DNA from: Bicyclus anynana
Lineage: Eukaryota > Arthropoda > Insecta > Lepidoptera > Nymphalidae
NCBI RefSeq assembly: GCF_947172395.1
Contig: NC_069086.1
Location: 8,712,501-8,776,500, forward strand
Reading direction: 5' to 3'
DNA length: 64,000 nucleotides
The position numbers and the translations under genes were made by a program. Below are positions 1 to 10,929 of the stretch, one piece after another; the first letter of the stretch is position 1, and every line of letters begins with the position of its first letter. Below the pieces are notes generated by a model. That model had not been told where the DNA came from. It worked only from the letters and a program-made list of their open reading frames with translations, and did no database searches.

Positions 1-590
1 TATTTAACCGTCTTTTTTTCAAATGGCTGCCATAAAGTCATTGGAACCCTTTCTCCAATGACTTTATAGCATGAAATGATTAGTCGTAATTATAAAACGT
101 AATTTTTTTGTTATATACCTATTCCTATAAAAAAAATACGTTTTATACGTGGTCGGTTGAGAGTCTTTACCCTTGAAAACTGCCACCTTTCAAAGCCTGT
201 GGTGGCTAAACATAAAACTAAACTCTATAGTTACATATTAAACTTACCTAGTAGGAGCATGAACTGACAAACATTCAGGTATTATAAAATTACGAAGGTC
301 TGGCAATTTCAGGCCCTCAACATATTGCTTGATATACTCATCAACTAATAGCGACATTGCTTCTACTAAACAATTTACTCGTAGATATATAATTTGTAAA
401 CAAGATCGCGTACAATATAAACAGTTACTGAATATTCGCCCAACCAGTTAAATGTTTGTCTTAGGATCTATGCAATTCCTCAAGGATGGTTCAGTTCGAT
501 TGTGTATAGATTATAGACCTTATCGTAATTATAATACTTCCCGTTGATTTTACAGGTACGTAAGTATTTAAAAATTGTCGTATTTTACTG
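1..590. other. Unassigned AT-rich sequence
   Basis: I see no gene or named repeat here. The only structure is a perfect 13 bp hairpin at 32-67, listed separately. Confidence 0.5.
32..67. repeat. Perfect 13 bp hairpin
   Basis: ATAAAGTCATTGG (32-44) pairs with CCAATGACTTTAT (55-67) across a 10 nt loop. It could be the core of a small palindromic MITE, but no second copy was seen in the window. Confidence 0.7.
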
Positions 591-594
591 CGTC

Positions 595-662
595 GTTGAT
601 CTAGTTGTTAGCTTATGTGGTTTCGAAACACGAGGTCCTGGGTTCAAATCTGCTAAAAGATG
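595..662 (+). repeat. tRNA-headed SINE fragment
   Basis: The segment reads like a decayed tRNA head: an A-box-like GATCTAGTTGTTAGCTTATG is followed about 25 nt later by the B-box-like GGTTCAAATCT. Only the head is present. It runs up to an H1 Helitron that starts at 687. Confidence 0.45.
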
Positions 663-686
663 CGGAGCTCTTCTTTCTTCTAGACA

Positions 687-864
687 TCCTACTAATATTT
701 TAAACGCGAAAGTTTGTATGGATGTTTGTTACTCTTTAACGCCGCTACAACTGAACCGATATTGGATTAACAAATAGGGTACTTTTCATCCCGGAAAGAC
801 ATGGCTCCCGCGGGATTTGTGAAAAACTGACCTCCACGCGGACGAAGTCGCGGGCGTCCGCTAG
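687..864 (+). mobile_element. H1 Helitron-like element, short
   Basis: It starts TCCTACTAATATT, ends GGGCGTCCGCTAG, and sits between A (686) and T (865), the usual Helitron target. GCGGACG and CGTCCGC just before the end form the 3' hairpin. At 178 bp it has lost part of the interior seen in longer copies such as 15759-15991. It has no coding capacity and would depend on a Rep/helicase supplied elsewhere. Confidence 0.85.
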
Positions 865-950
865 TTAAAAAAAACTCTCAGCCCGTGATTGTGAAGTTGG
901 TGGAAAAAAAGAAAAGCCTTCGTTTTGAAACAAAAATCAATATATATATA

Positions 951-1253
951 TCTCTGAATTGAAATTGAAGTGTCTGTCTGTGATTTAAAAATAACGATGA
1001 TTTCTTAAATGATTATACTTATTTACAAGATACCTACTAAAAAACAATCAAGCTTTTTTTAAAGTTTTTGTCTGTCTGCCTGTTTGTCCGGGTTAATCAT
1101 TGGAACGGCTGGACGGATTTTAATGGGACTTTCACTGTGAGATAGAGTTTATTGAGCAAGAAATAGGCTAGTTTTTATCTCGCAAAATCCATGGATCGTG
1201 CGGGAATTCCAAAAAATTCAACTCACGCGTACAAGGTAGCATTCGTCCACTAG
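951..1253 (+). mobile_element. Helitron-like element, diverged
   Basis: It starts TCTCTGAATTGAAATTGAAG after A (950) and ends CTAG (1250-1253) before T. The interior holds the shared 'GGACGGATTTTAATGGGA...ATAGGCTA' type segment and CCATGGATC. The terminal hairpin is degraded. It is a relative of H1 with a different 5' half, and non-autonomous. Confidence 0.7.
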
Positions 1254-1729
1254 TAATAAATATTTTTCAAGCTTAAAGAGGGATTAGAGATGGCCCGTTG
1301 GATTTTCACCGAGTTTTAAGAGTTCTACTCTGTTTTCTTTATCGTGTCTACACAAAGTTTGTAAGCAAAAGTATGCACAGAATATATAATTGTTATGTAC
1401 ATATGCGTGGAGTACATGACGTGGTAGTGTTTGGAGGCCCCAGGGCCTGTTGACGTTTTATCCGTGCGTTGGAGGTACTTGTTAATTATTCATGTAATCA
1501 CGTAGGACTGTAGGTGCCTAAGGTTGTCTACGCACATAAGAACCTATATAAATTATAGAGCGCTTTCAAAGAAACACATTTATTTTAATGAAATGAATTA
1601 CTACGCAATGGCAAGAAAAATTACGATTTATCATGATTATAGTAACTAAAAACACAAAACTACAATTATATTATAATAATAAAACCCATCCCGTTATTTA
1701 TCGAGTATTTTAAAATCAGTAGAGGGTCC
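1254..1729. other. Unassigned sequence
   Basis: No coding signal or repeat could be recognised between the Helitron and the duplicated segment that begins at 1730. Confidence 0.5.
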
Positions 1730-1883
1730 AAAATATTGAGTAATTTAACATGTCACTCAAAGCAATAAGTTACTATTTAAACATGCATTTTTTAAATTTA
1801 TTTACGAAGATTTTAACATCGCTTAAATTTTATTATAAGTGTAGGTATATCTAATTTTTATCTTCATCATTAACACCCATATT
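1730..1883. repeat. Direct duplicate, copy 1
   Basis: From AAAATATTGAGTAATTTAAC to the start of the SINE-A tail this matches 9817-9975 almost base for base, with one short indel (an extra AACTT-type insert in copy 2). The two lie about 8.1 kb apart in the same orientation. The duplicated part runs into SINE sequence, so either a segment was copied or both belong to a larger unrecognised repeat. Confidence 0.8.
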
Positions 1884-2170
1884 TGGCTCACAGTTTCACT
1901 GAGTCTCCTCTCAGAATGAGAGGGGATAGTTAGTCCATCAGTCTGGCCCAATGCGGATTGGCAGACTTCACATACGAAGAGAATTGAGAAATTTCTCAGG
2001 TATGCAGGTTTCCTCACGATGTTTTTCCTTCACTGTTTGAGATACGTTATATTTAATTTCTTTAAATGCATATATCGAATAGTTAAAGATGCATGCCCCG
2101 AACCGTATTCTAACTTATACCCTCCGGAATCGAAGGCAGAGGTCATATCCACTGGGCTATCACGGCTATC
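1868..2170 (-). mobile_element. SINE-A, nearly full length
   Basis: On the minus strand the head GATAGCCCAGTGG and the Pol III B-box region (decayed here) are followed by the family body 'TGAAGGAAAAACATCGTGAGGAAACC' type segment and the 'CCAATCCGCATTGGGCC' and 'CTCTCATTCTGAGAGG' palindromic motifs. About ten further copies occur in the window. It is non-coding and relies on LINE machinery for mobility. Confidence 0.85.
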
Positions 2171-2406
2171 TAAATTATTCAAATTAATTATTTAAAAACC
2201 ACATAGTAGTAAGTAATTTGCACGCCAAATAGGCAAGATACATTTATTATTTGCATCACCTATCACATGTATACGCATGTATCTGCAAATAAATAAATCG
2301 ATTGATTGAAGTAGCGCAATGCTTAATTCTGATAAGTAGTTTTTCTAAATTTTTAGTCTAACTGGTATCTTTACTAGTTTAAGCCACACGAGGCTTAACA
2401 CCTTTG

Positions 2407-2605
2407 CTATACTAATATTATAAAGGTGTAGAACTTGTTTGTTTGATTGGTTGAACGCACTAATCTCAGGAACTACTGGTCCGATTTGAAAAAAATCTTC
2501 AGTCTTAGATAGCCCATTTATCGACAAAGGCTATATGGTGTATATTAACCATGTATTCCTACGGAAACGGAAAGCACGCAGGTGAAACCACGCGGCGTTA
2601 GCTAG
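2407..2605 (+). mobile_element. H2 Helitron-like element
   Basis: The 5' TACTAATATTATAAAG end is followed by the H2 core (GGAACTACTGGTCCGATTTG, then TTAGATAGCCCATTTATCG) and the end GGCGTTAGCTAG. The initial TC has mutated to GC. It is about 199 bp and non-coding. Confidence 0.85.
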
Positions 2606-3370
2606 TGCTTCATAAGTATTAAGTAGGGCAGAAAATTGTAGGGAGATTTTTTTGCATGGCCTACGAGGTAACGCTTTGTTATAATGCGAAGGTTTAAAAT
2701 TGTTGATTGTTCTCTTAACTACTAGGTACTAGTACTAGGTATAAAAATTATATAGTTTGTAAGGTTTCAGTATGTTACTGGCAACAATGTTAAGAAGCAG
2801 CAAGTTCGCAGCCTTAAGAACTACGAAGTTACTGCAAATTATAATGTTACCTACCATTATGTAATCTTTTGTAAGGTCCCAAGGTTGTTATCATTATACT
2901 CTTATTATGAAAAGTGATAAAAACAAGATTATAATGTCGTATGCCTTTACTACTTACAATAAAATGAGTTAATGGTTAATAATATCATCTTAATACTGCG
3001 CGTATCTACTAAACAAGCGCATAATTATATACCAAATCTTTAAAAAAATTAAAACGGCCTAAAGTTTAAAGGACTTTATTTTTAACTGAAGTCATAGGTA
3101 ATATATATATATATAAATCAATATAAAATATAGGTCGTAATGACAGGTATATCGCAATTCAATACTTTTGTTTGTTTTGTTCTCAGTGATAAAGATACCA
3201 TAGTGGTGGTCTATATGTGGTAATATGGTCTACAAGTACATACGTTATAGTTGAAGCTTTTAAGCTTTGCTGTATCCAGATATAAAGTCAGGTTTATTGA
3301 ATCGATGAAAACTATATCCAAGTTTATGTACTCGAGTTCGTCTAAGAAGACAGTCGGATTTACTTTCGCA
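2606..3370. other. Unassigned sequence between two H2 copies
   Basis: It holds only an AT microsatellite near 3103-3117 and no convincing ORF or repeat. Confidence 0.5.
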
Positions 3371-3572
3371 TCTATACTAATTAATATTATAAAGCTGAAG
3401 AGTTTGATTGTTTGTTTCAGGAATCTCAAGAATCTCAGGAACTACTGGTCCGATTTGAAAAATTCTTTCAGTGTTAGATAGCCCATTTATCGAGGAAGGC
3501 TATAGGCTATATTATCTTCTTATTCCAACAGGAACGGGAACCACGCGGGTGAAACCGTGCGGCGTCAGCTAG
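3371..3572 (+). mobile_element. H2 Helitron-like element, intact ends
   Basis: TC (3371) to CTAG (3569-3572), flanked by A and T as expected for rolling-circle insertion. It has the typical H2 core. AATCTC is duplicated (AATCTCAAGAATCTCAGG) near position 50 of the element. Small ORFs called across it on both strands are incidental. Confidence 0.88.
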
Positions 3573-3998
3573 TTCATAACATTAGTATAGATTGTAACAC
3601 AAAATGTTCAAAGAATATATTAATTTTGAGTGGCGTCAAACTCAACGTATGGTATGAGTAGATTTACATCTACATATCGACAATGTTAGAAAGTTTCACA
3701 GTAAGTTAACACTGTTTCTTGTTAAAAAATTTATAGTGTAGTAAAACAATTTCCCTCGCCTACGATATTGCATTTTTTCACACTTTTCTTTGTTCCACTG
3801 ACGTTGTACGTTCCCTCAACGTGAGTAAAAAATTAACGAGAATTCTTTCGCCGGTATTATTTAACGGGTTGGAAATCTTGAATTAATTTTTACCTGTGAC
3901 TACCCAAGTCAGACTTTGAGCAGATTATATAATATATAATTTCTTTGAGAGTTATTTATAAGAAAAAGTACCTACTTTATAATTGAAACGTAGATTTG
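3573..3998. other. Unassigned sequence
   Basis: No recognised repeat or coding signal. Confidence 0.45.
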
Positions 3999-4247
3999 AC
4001 CACCTCTTTGATTACTAAGCTGTGGTTGTCAACAGAGAAGACCTGGGTTCGATTCTAAGCTCGGGTCAATTTAGGATTTTATATTTTCAAAATTGGCTCA
4101 GTTCTAGTCTGATGGTGAGTATCGGCAGTGACTAAACAAAGACATACCGCCAACCGATTTAGCGTGCCGGTGTGATGTTTCAAGTAAGCCGCCTACCGTC
4201 TTAAACTGCATTGTCATTTAACATCAGTAAATCGCAGTCAAGGCGAA
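3999..4247 (+). mobile_element. SINE-B-related element, old
   Basis: The tRNA-like head has a B box in CTGGGTTCGATTCTAAGC. The body shares GACATACCGCCAACCGATTT and GCAGTCAAGG with SINE-B, but the head differs from the GGCGCAGTGG head. I read it as an older SINE-B subfamily with a different tRNA head. A related fragment is at 12345-12440. Confidence 0.6.
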
Positions 4248-5508
4248 ACAAGGCTGGACATTCTTGAAGTTTACATATTTGCGGTATCCGGCAATCGAAG
4301 GTAACCGTGTAGCGACAGAAAAGCTGATGATTTTTCGTTTTAACAGTGAGCCACTATAATCCTTATAGTTGCGTACCGAACTTAGCGAGTATAATTATTA
4401 TAGTATCATATCATCAAACTTATGATTTTTATAAAATTACCAAGCTCCGAAGCTAGAGGATCTCACTTAATTAATTTCTTTGTTATAGCCACTCTCAAGC
4501 GGTGGATGAAAAAGTGAATAGCAAAAATAAATGCTATCTTACAGTCCATAATAATATGATTGATTACACCAACTAATAAGTGCAAATCATAATTTTTATT
4601 TGTTTGCCATTGGATGTAGATACGGACCAGGTCGCCCACTCTGGAATCCATTATGGTGGCACCTACAACTAATTACAAATCAATATATTATACAATGCTT
4701 AGAATAATTATAAGAAAATAATTATGGATCAATTAGTAAGGTTATGATATAGTGCGTTATATTTTAGTTGAAGCCGATCGCAACGCAAACGCAAATTTGA
4801 ACGGATATTGATATAAATTTGCGTTCTTTGCGTCCTAAGTTTTGTCAACAGTAGGAGCATAGCCACTTGAATGCCCATGATATCAACCAGATATATTGAC
4901 AAACACCCTGATAAGTCCCGCTTCCCAAAAATTACCAAAATTCGACAGATACCGACCTACTAAAAACGTTACGAAGACTTAAGTATCGCACGTATTTGAA
5001 AATAAAATATCACGTCGTAGAGAATATAGAAAGAAAATAATTTTACCGTTGTATTTAAACCACCAAAAAATATCTACTTTTAATAAGTGAGAAAAATAAA
5101 ACGCAATCTTGAACGCAAATGTCAATGCAACAGCGCGAGATCTGCTCATGCGATGGTACCGTACTCACATTCTAACTCTTCGAAGACTACGTTTATATTT
5201 TATATTGCAAAGAAATGCAATTTATAATTCTGAGCCTTAAAAATATCGATGCGTCATCGGCGGACTGACGAGGTTATTGTTCTTTTTCCGACGATGCGCC
5301 GAGCTGACCCTTATTTCTTATTTTTCCAGTTCCCCGAAACCTGTTGTAAACGTGCCGAGGCAGAAAAAATACACAACACACCAATTACAGATTGCAGTAT
5401 TAAAAGCTGAATATACCAAGTGAACTCCTCAGGGAAATGTTCGCGCGTTATGCTACTAATTTACGTACACATATTTTTTACTTTAGGTTTGCTTTTGCGC
5501 ACAGTTTG
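4248..5508. other. Unassigned sequence, 1.26 kb
   Basis: No gene or repeat recognised. TCTAACTCTTCGAAGACTA near 5170 resembles an M3 arm also seen at 15665 and may be a trace of that MITE. CpG-containing TCGGCGGACTGACGAGG lies near 5256. Confidence 0.4.
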
Positions 5509-6090
5509 ACAGGGTGTTGGAGAGTATTTACTTTTACTCTAGGGTTATATTCTTTACCGAAAATTAATTTGAATAATTTGAAGCCTCAATAGCTCAACGG
5601 TAAGAGTGGTCGGACTCATCACCGAGGGGTAGTGGTTCGACCTCTGCCCCGTTGGCCTATTGTCGTACCCGCTTCTAGCACAGTCTTTCCCGACTAATTG
5701 GAGGGGAATGGGAATATTGGTCATTTAAAAATATGGCGAAATATTCTTTATTTAAAAAATAAAAATAAATTAAAAATGATCAAGGAATATGTGTTCTAAA
5801 AGTAATATTTGCGGTGTACGTAATATTTCTTTTGTAAATAGATCTTCAAATTGTTCCATATACGCATCCTTATAATTAAGACTTTTACCAAGTTTTACGT
5901 ATTTTAAAACGCAAGGATAGATAAAGGCGTGTGTGTGATAGTCGAAATTATTTGAATTACTTTGTATGAAAACAAAAAAAGTTTTTTTTTATTTAGTTCA
6001 AAAAATATTAGTTATGCAGTTCGGCTCCTATAAGTGCCAATACCAAGCCAATACCTTGAAGTTATGGGAAATACTCCCGAGCACCCTGTA
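5509..6090 (+). mobile_element. M1 MITE carrying a SINE-D insertion
   Basis: The left end ACAGGGTGTTGGAGAG and right end CTCCCGAGCACCCTGTA are inverted repeats of the family (other copies at 10930 and 59941). The interior matches those copies on both sides of the SINE-D at 5583-5766. It is non-coding. The superfamily is not settled, because the target-site duplication cannot be read consistently across the three copies. Confidence 0.8.
5583..5766 (+). mobile_element. SINE-D inside M1
   Basis: A tRNA-like head, with A box in ATAGCTCAACGGTAAGAG and B box in GGTTCGACCTC, is followed by GTTGGCCTATTGTCGTACCC and an A-rich 3' end. It interrupts the M1 interior, so it inserted after M1. Other copies lie at 10041 (minus), 34945 and 54472. 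Confidence 0.8.
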
Positions 6091-7916
6091 TCATTGCTCT
6101 TAATGTACTACAACGATACTATCCGAGCGATTCTATATTTTGAGATGATAATAAAAAATACACAAAATATTGCATTTTATTGTTTCTCCTAGACAAAACT
6201 ACACCTTACTTGCTTCGTTTGTTAGCAATTTATTTTTTTTAAGCCATTTTCGCAATATTGACTAGTAGTGTAACTAAAAACCTTTCAATCAAGTCAGATT
6301 TCATAAAAAGGCGTTTCATATCACTTCACTTCGTTAAAAGTTCGCAGATGCACTTCGTTAGGGGACATAGTTAGGTAAAATATGGTGCATATTTGTGTCC
6401 CTTTGTGGAATTTTACTTTATACAATATATAATATAATGGTGAACACGCCATCCTCACTAAAACGTCAAGTTTATGAGGCTATATATAGCTATTTATGTA
6501 CCTAATTATGTAACACTTTTTCTTTTTTGTACAATAAAATAAAAAAAAAGAAGCTACGATATCTCGGACAAACAAAGACCGAAACGTGAAACTTAAAACA
6601 CCCCTAAGTTAACGTCAGGGGTTAAAAAAATATTTCAAAAAAGCCTTGGAATACTATATCTAATTGATTTATTGTGATATTCATCCCGAAAACCTGACAA
6701 ATACAAGCGACACCACCACTCATCCCAACTAAAGAACCCTCTGCAATGTTTAATTTTGAAACTGGAGCAATCTCAGAAGAAGTAGACTCTTCTATTTTTT
6801 AATTATCTATTTTAGTCTATACCTTTATAATTAAACTGTGTCAAGTAATAATGAATTTCCGTGAAGTGTTCCTAAATTCTATTCAATAATTTGGCTTAAC
6901 CGAAGTTGGAAGCCGTATTTTTTGTCTTTATTTTATTTTTTAGGGTAAGTAAGTAATAAAAATAGGCGGCAGAATATCATCAAAAACTCGATATCGAGAA
7001 GCCCGCTAACGTTCTGAATAATGAGGTACCTAGTATGCCTTTTCCGTTCGCTTAACACTGTCGCTGACGCACATATATCTTTGAAGTTTTACGATAGTTC
7101 GATTGTCTTCGTCAATGTTGTCACGTTTGTCTACAAAATAGGTAATACATCGTTTGCAGGAAGGAAGCGATGTGGCTAGTGGCTTCATGTATATTTTATG
7201 CCGATAATTATACACTCACGCGCATGCAAAATACGGTATTTGCATACATGCATGCTAAACACATTGTTTGCATGATCATTTATAATTGTAGTCCGTACCT
7301 ATGTAGTATATGATTTAAACGATTCGCACATAAATTAATTTTAATATACCGTTCTTTTACTCGACCATGTACGTTCTTTTACTTTTAATATGTTCTTTGG
7401 CACATATTTTATGAGTGTGTTACGGGTCTATGTTCTTTGTCTTTCTTGGCTAGACGACATATTCCTTAGCCTAGAGCTACCCTTAGCCTTACTCCCCAAG
7501 TTAGAAATTTAAACATGCCACTGTTCCCGTAGGAATATGTAATAAAACATAACGTATCTCTTGCTATGATAATTAAATGCTGGAAAGTCGAATGTAAGAA
7601 AGGTGATAATATATAGTTTCGTAGTGAAAAACCTACCGACAATCTTTGTTTTTTTATGTATGAATCGGTTAATATCAACATATCGGTTAACATCTTCCCA
7701 GAAAATCTAATAAAATTGATGTATTGAAAGGTAGTCAAATACCCGATTATTTGACTTTTCTCATGGTATGCAATTATTGTTGTTGTACTTGCACAATACA
7801 GTGGCAGTATTGTATACGGAGGTTGGTTGGGTCTGTGCTTTTATTCTCATTTCTCTTACAAAAGATATTTATATAAATGCCGTAGACCGTTATTTCGTAA
7901 AGCAATAAATCAAAAA
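6091..7916. other. Unassigned sequence, 1.8 kb
   Basis: No gene or repeat recognised on either strand. The longest frame (7466-7738, minus, 90 codons) has no domain-like composition and no neighbours that support it. Confidence 0.45.
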
Positions 7917-8212
7917 TGACGGCCGCGTGGCGCAGTGGGTAGTGACCCTGCTTTCTGCATCCACGGCCATGGGTTCGATTCCCACAACTGGAAAATATTC
8001 GTGTGATGAACATGGGGTTTTTCCAGTGTCTGTGTGTAGTGTGTGTGTTTATACATTATGTAAGTATTTATATGTAGTATATAAATGTATATGAATATTA
8101 TAATATCAACTATCTTAGTACCCATAACACAAGCTGCTCTGTATGCTTACTATGGGGCTAGATAGTGATGTGTATTTTTAAGTATATTTATTTATTTATA
8201 AAAAAAAAAAAA
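7917..8212 (+). mobile_element. SINE-C, full length
   Basis: The tRNA-like head GGCCGCGTGGCGCAGTGGG has its A box there and its B box in GGGTTCGATTCCC. The body includes TCTTAGTACCCATAACACA and TACTATGGGGCTAG, and it ends in a poly(A) run at 8200-8212. Internal GTGTGT and TATATGTAT tracts are typical of the body. Partial copies are at 38634, 44793 and 63890. Confidence 0.87.
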
Positions 8213-9002
8213 TTACATCCGAATTTAACTTTAAATCTGTAAAAAGATTTTTAAACTCGATTGTGTGGATTAGACAAGCATTTTATTTACAAAAGGCTCT
8301 ACAAATATTATAAAGAAGGTTTTATCTTCTCTGTGAAGCCTTCGGAGGCTCTGGAATATTCAACCTGATAGTATAAAATGTTTCAACTGAAGGCCTGGAG
8401 CTAATTTGGAGTTCGTACACGAAGGCAAATTCAATTAAAAGCACATCACAGATAATGGTCTTACGCGAGTTTAGAATTAATAAGAAAATTAATTACGCGA
8501 AATCGCCGCTTAATTTAGATCGGCATTACCTTTATAATGAATCTTAATATATTAATATCTAATATTGTTAAACAAGCATTTCTTGTTTACAAATATATTT
8601 CGCGATATCATATAACTTTATATTTGGCTTTTTTTGAGTTAATCTACTTATCTACCTTTCAGATTTTCGTCAGAAAATCGATAACTTTAAAGATATAAGT
8701 ACTTAATTACATAAAATTGAAAATTTTGAAAAACCCCGAAGGTCATGAATGTCCCTTTATCGTATATATTACAGGTAAAATCTCGTTATGGTAAAAATCA
8801 TTGAATAAAAGTTTCAATATTTATTTAAAACGTACTAATTGGAAATTCTATGAATACAGCATCGTTTTTCGAATTCGTGGAATTTCGTATGTCTTCCGTA
8901 ACCTTATTCTCTTTCCGTATATCTATAATAATTACACATGAAATTCCTAAAGATACACCTAGGGGTTCTTCAGATATCCTATATACCTATACTAATAATA
9001 TA
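8213..9002. other. Unassigned sequence
   Basis: AT-rich, with no gene or repeat recognised. Confidence 0.45.
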
Positions 9003-9240
9003 TTGGTCTTACAGCGAAAAGCTTCGATCAACACCTTAAGAAGCTTTCGCTTAACTGTTGGATCAAGAGCCGGATACAGAAAGCAGTGATTATTGAGACG
9101 GCGCGTATTGTGAGGAGGTTCCTCACTCTGGAGCCCTGACCACCAATTGCTTGGGCACTCAAATGTCCCGCAGCGGGAGGGTTAATTTATTTTTTTATAA
9201 TTTTATTATAAGTGTTATGTATTATATTTTGTGTGAATAA
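9003..9240 (+). mobile_element. LINE 3' end (pol C-terminus plus 3' UTR)
   Basis: From 9008 to a stop at 9137-9139 the frame reads a basic peptide of about 43 residues containing SFDQHLKKL, CWIKSRIQKAV and ARIVRRFLTLEP. The minus strand at 13155-13398 encodes the same peptide with substitutions (WIKGRIQKAV, RVVRRFLNLE), so this is a dispersed coding relic. The 3' UTR follows (CACTCAAATGTCCCGCAGC). The most likely source is a 5'-truncated non-LTR retrotransposon; the clade is not determined. Confidence 0.65.
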
Positions 9241-9334
9241 CGTTGATAAAAAAAGAAAGAATGAAAAAGAAATAAATGAGAGAGATAAAGAGAAAATATT
9301 TTAGTGTTTATTTGGTGGAATTAAATAGGCTCTG

Positions 9335-9463
9335 AAATACTGGACTGATTTCACCACTGGAAATCAGTAATCAAGCTGTAAGCTATAAATCAGGGAGTAT
9401 ATCCCCGTTTTCCCTCAGGAATGGGAAATGCGCTGGTGAAACCACGGTCCACGGGGTACTATT
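9335..9463 (+). mobile_element. Helitron-like relic (H2/H3 type)
   Basis: Degraded core 'GAAATACTGGACTGATTT', then CCCGTTTTCCCTCAGGAA and GGTGAAACCACGG, parallel the H2/H3 layout, ending near a mutated CTAG (CTATTAGT). Neither end is intact. Confidence 0.5.
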
Positions 9464-9521
9464 AGTGATAAAGAAATATAAACAAATCTTTTTGACGAGG
9501 AAGCATAGCATAAAGTTGTAA

Positions 9522-9714
9522 TCTGAAAATATGAATATTAAAAAGCTGAAGAGTTTGTTTGTTTGAACGCACTAATCTCTGGAACTATTGGTCCGATTTG
9601 AAAAATTCTTTTAGTGTTAGATAGTCCATTTATCGTAGAAGGCTATAGGCTTTATATTATCCCCGTATTCCTACGGGAACGGGAATCACGCGGGTGAAAC
9701 CGCGTGGCGTCATC
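9522..9714 (+). mobile_element. H2 Helitron-like element
   Basis: It starts TCTGAAAATATGAATATTAA, a mutated form of the TC..TAATATTATAAA end. It continues with the H2 core and CGCGTGGCGTCATC, having lost the terminal CTAG. It is non-coding. Confidence 0.8.
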
Positions 9715-9816
9715 AAATACTGTCTGCAAATACGAGTTGGTATTTTATATTACAAGTTTCCAAATCTTTTTTGTACGGATATCGATATATTCGGAGTTGG
9801 ACGTGTGTTGTGAATA

Positions 9817-9975
9817 AAATATTGAGTAATTTAACATGTCACTCAAAGCAATAAATTACTATTTAAACATGCGTTTTTTAAATTTAACTTATTTACGAAG
9901 ATTTTAACATCGCTTAAATTTTATTATAAGTGTAGGTATATCTAATTTTTATCTTCATCAATAACAACCCATATT
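9817..9975. repeat. Direct duplicate, copy 2
   Basis: It matches 1730-1883 from AAAATATTGAG through GTAGGTATATCTAATTTTTA and the first bases of the SINE-A tail. It is followed by a collapsed SINE-A piece (about 9998-10038) and a SINE-D fragment, not by a full SINE-A as in copy 1. Confidence 0.8.
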
Positions 9976-9997
9976 CTTATTTCATTTCATATTAGAA

Positions 9998-10038
9998 AAT
10001 TCTCAGGTATGCAGGTATCATCATGATGTTTTCCCACG
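9998..10038 (-). mobile_element. SINE-A remnant
   Basis: TTCTCAGGTATGCAGGT and TCATGATGTTTTCC match the middle of SINE-A. The rest has been lost or replaced by the adjoining SINE-D fragment. Confidence 0.6.
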
Positions 10039-10040
10039 AT

Positions 10041-10133
10041 GGAGTGGGTACGACAATAGACCAACGGGGCGGGGATCGAACCAGCACCCTCGGTGATGAA
10101 TCCGGCCGCTTTTACCGTTGAGTTATTGAGGCT
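10041..10133 (-). mobile_element. SINE-D fragment
   Basis: The reverse strand gives AGCCTCAATAACTCAACGG, then the B-box region GGTTCGATCCCCGCCCC and GTTGGTCTATTGTCGTACCC, the same order as 5583-5766. The 3' tail is missing. Confidence 0.75.
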
Positions 10134-10929
10134 ATACATTGGTTGGCAATTTTGATCAGTTAGCAATAAATTAACAGTGAATACGAAATCACTTCACATA
10201 AGAATCACTAACAGCAGTAGTCTAGTTACCAAGTGCCTTTTATGGCAACACTTTTTCTCCTTCTCCTAAAATTATGGTTGAGTTTTCATTCGATTCGAAA
10301 TCGCATGTAGATAGTGTCTCAAAAATGAAGAACCGCTCGCGAATATTAGAAAAGTTACAAACAAAGTGAACTAAAAAAGTATAAACAATTAACTAAAAAT
10401 AAAGAATCGAATGACACCGCAACAATAGTTTTAGAAGGAGAAAAAGTTTTGATATATAAGTTAATACTTGTTAACTAGTGTAAAGTTAGTTTGGTAGTTT
10501 TCGTGTATATCCACTAAACTCAAAGTTAGTAAATAGGCTACCTTATTAACTTATTAAAAAAAAAAAAAAATTGGCACATACAAAGTTATCAAACATATAG
10601 TCGGTTAAACATAAATAGAGATGACATCATGACATGCAGTAAGGTAGAACTTAGCGGTGAAACATAAAAGATACGTCCTATGCAATAAGTCATAGTTAAT
10701 ATCCCGAGGTGGAATGATTCATCATATAAATGACTTACACACTATTACAACTCATGTGCATCAATTTGAACGAAATCATTAGGCGTTACTTCGAACAATG
10801 GATACAGCTCGCAGTTATTACACTAATAAAAAAGTTTCCGCCACTACTTCTTTATAAAATGTATGAAAATAAATTAATCATCATTTTAATCGTTAATTAA
10901 AATTAAAAAACCGAATAGACCTACGAGTA
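10134..10929. other. Unassigned sequence
   Basis: No gene or repeat recognised. There is a poly(A) run of about 14 near 10557. Confidence 0.45.

Noticed and set aside
7466..7738. 90-codon minus-strand ORF
   Set aside because: Composition is like random AT-rich translation and nothing around it suggests a gene.
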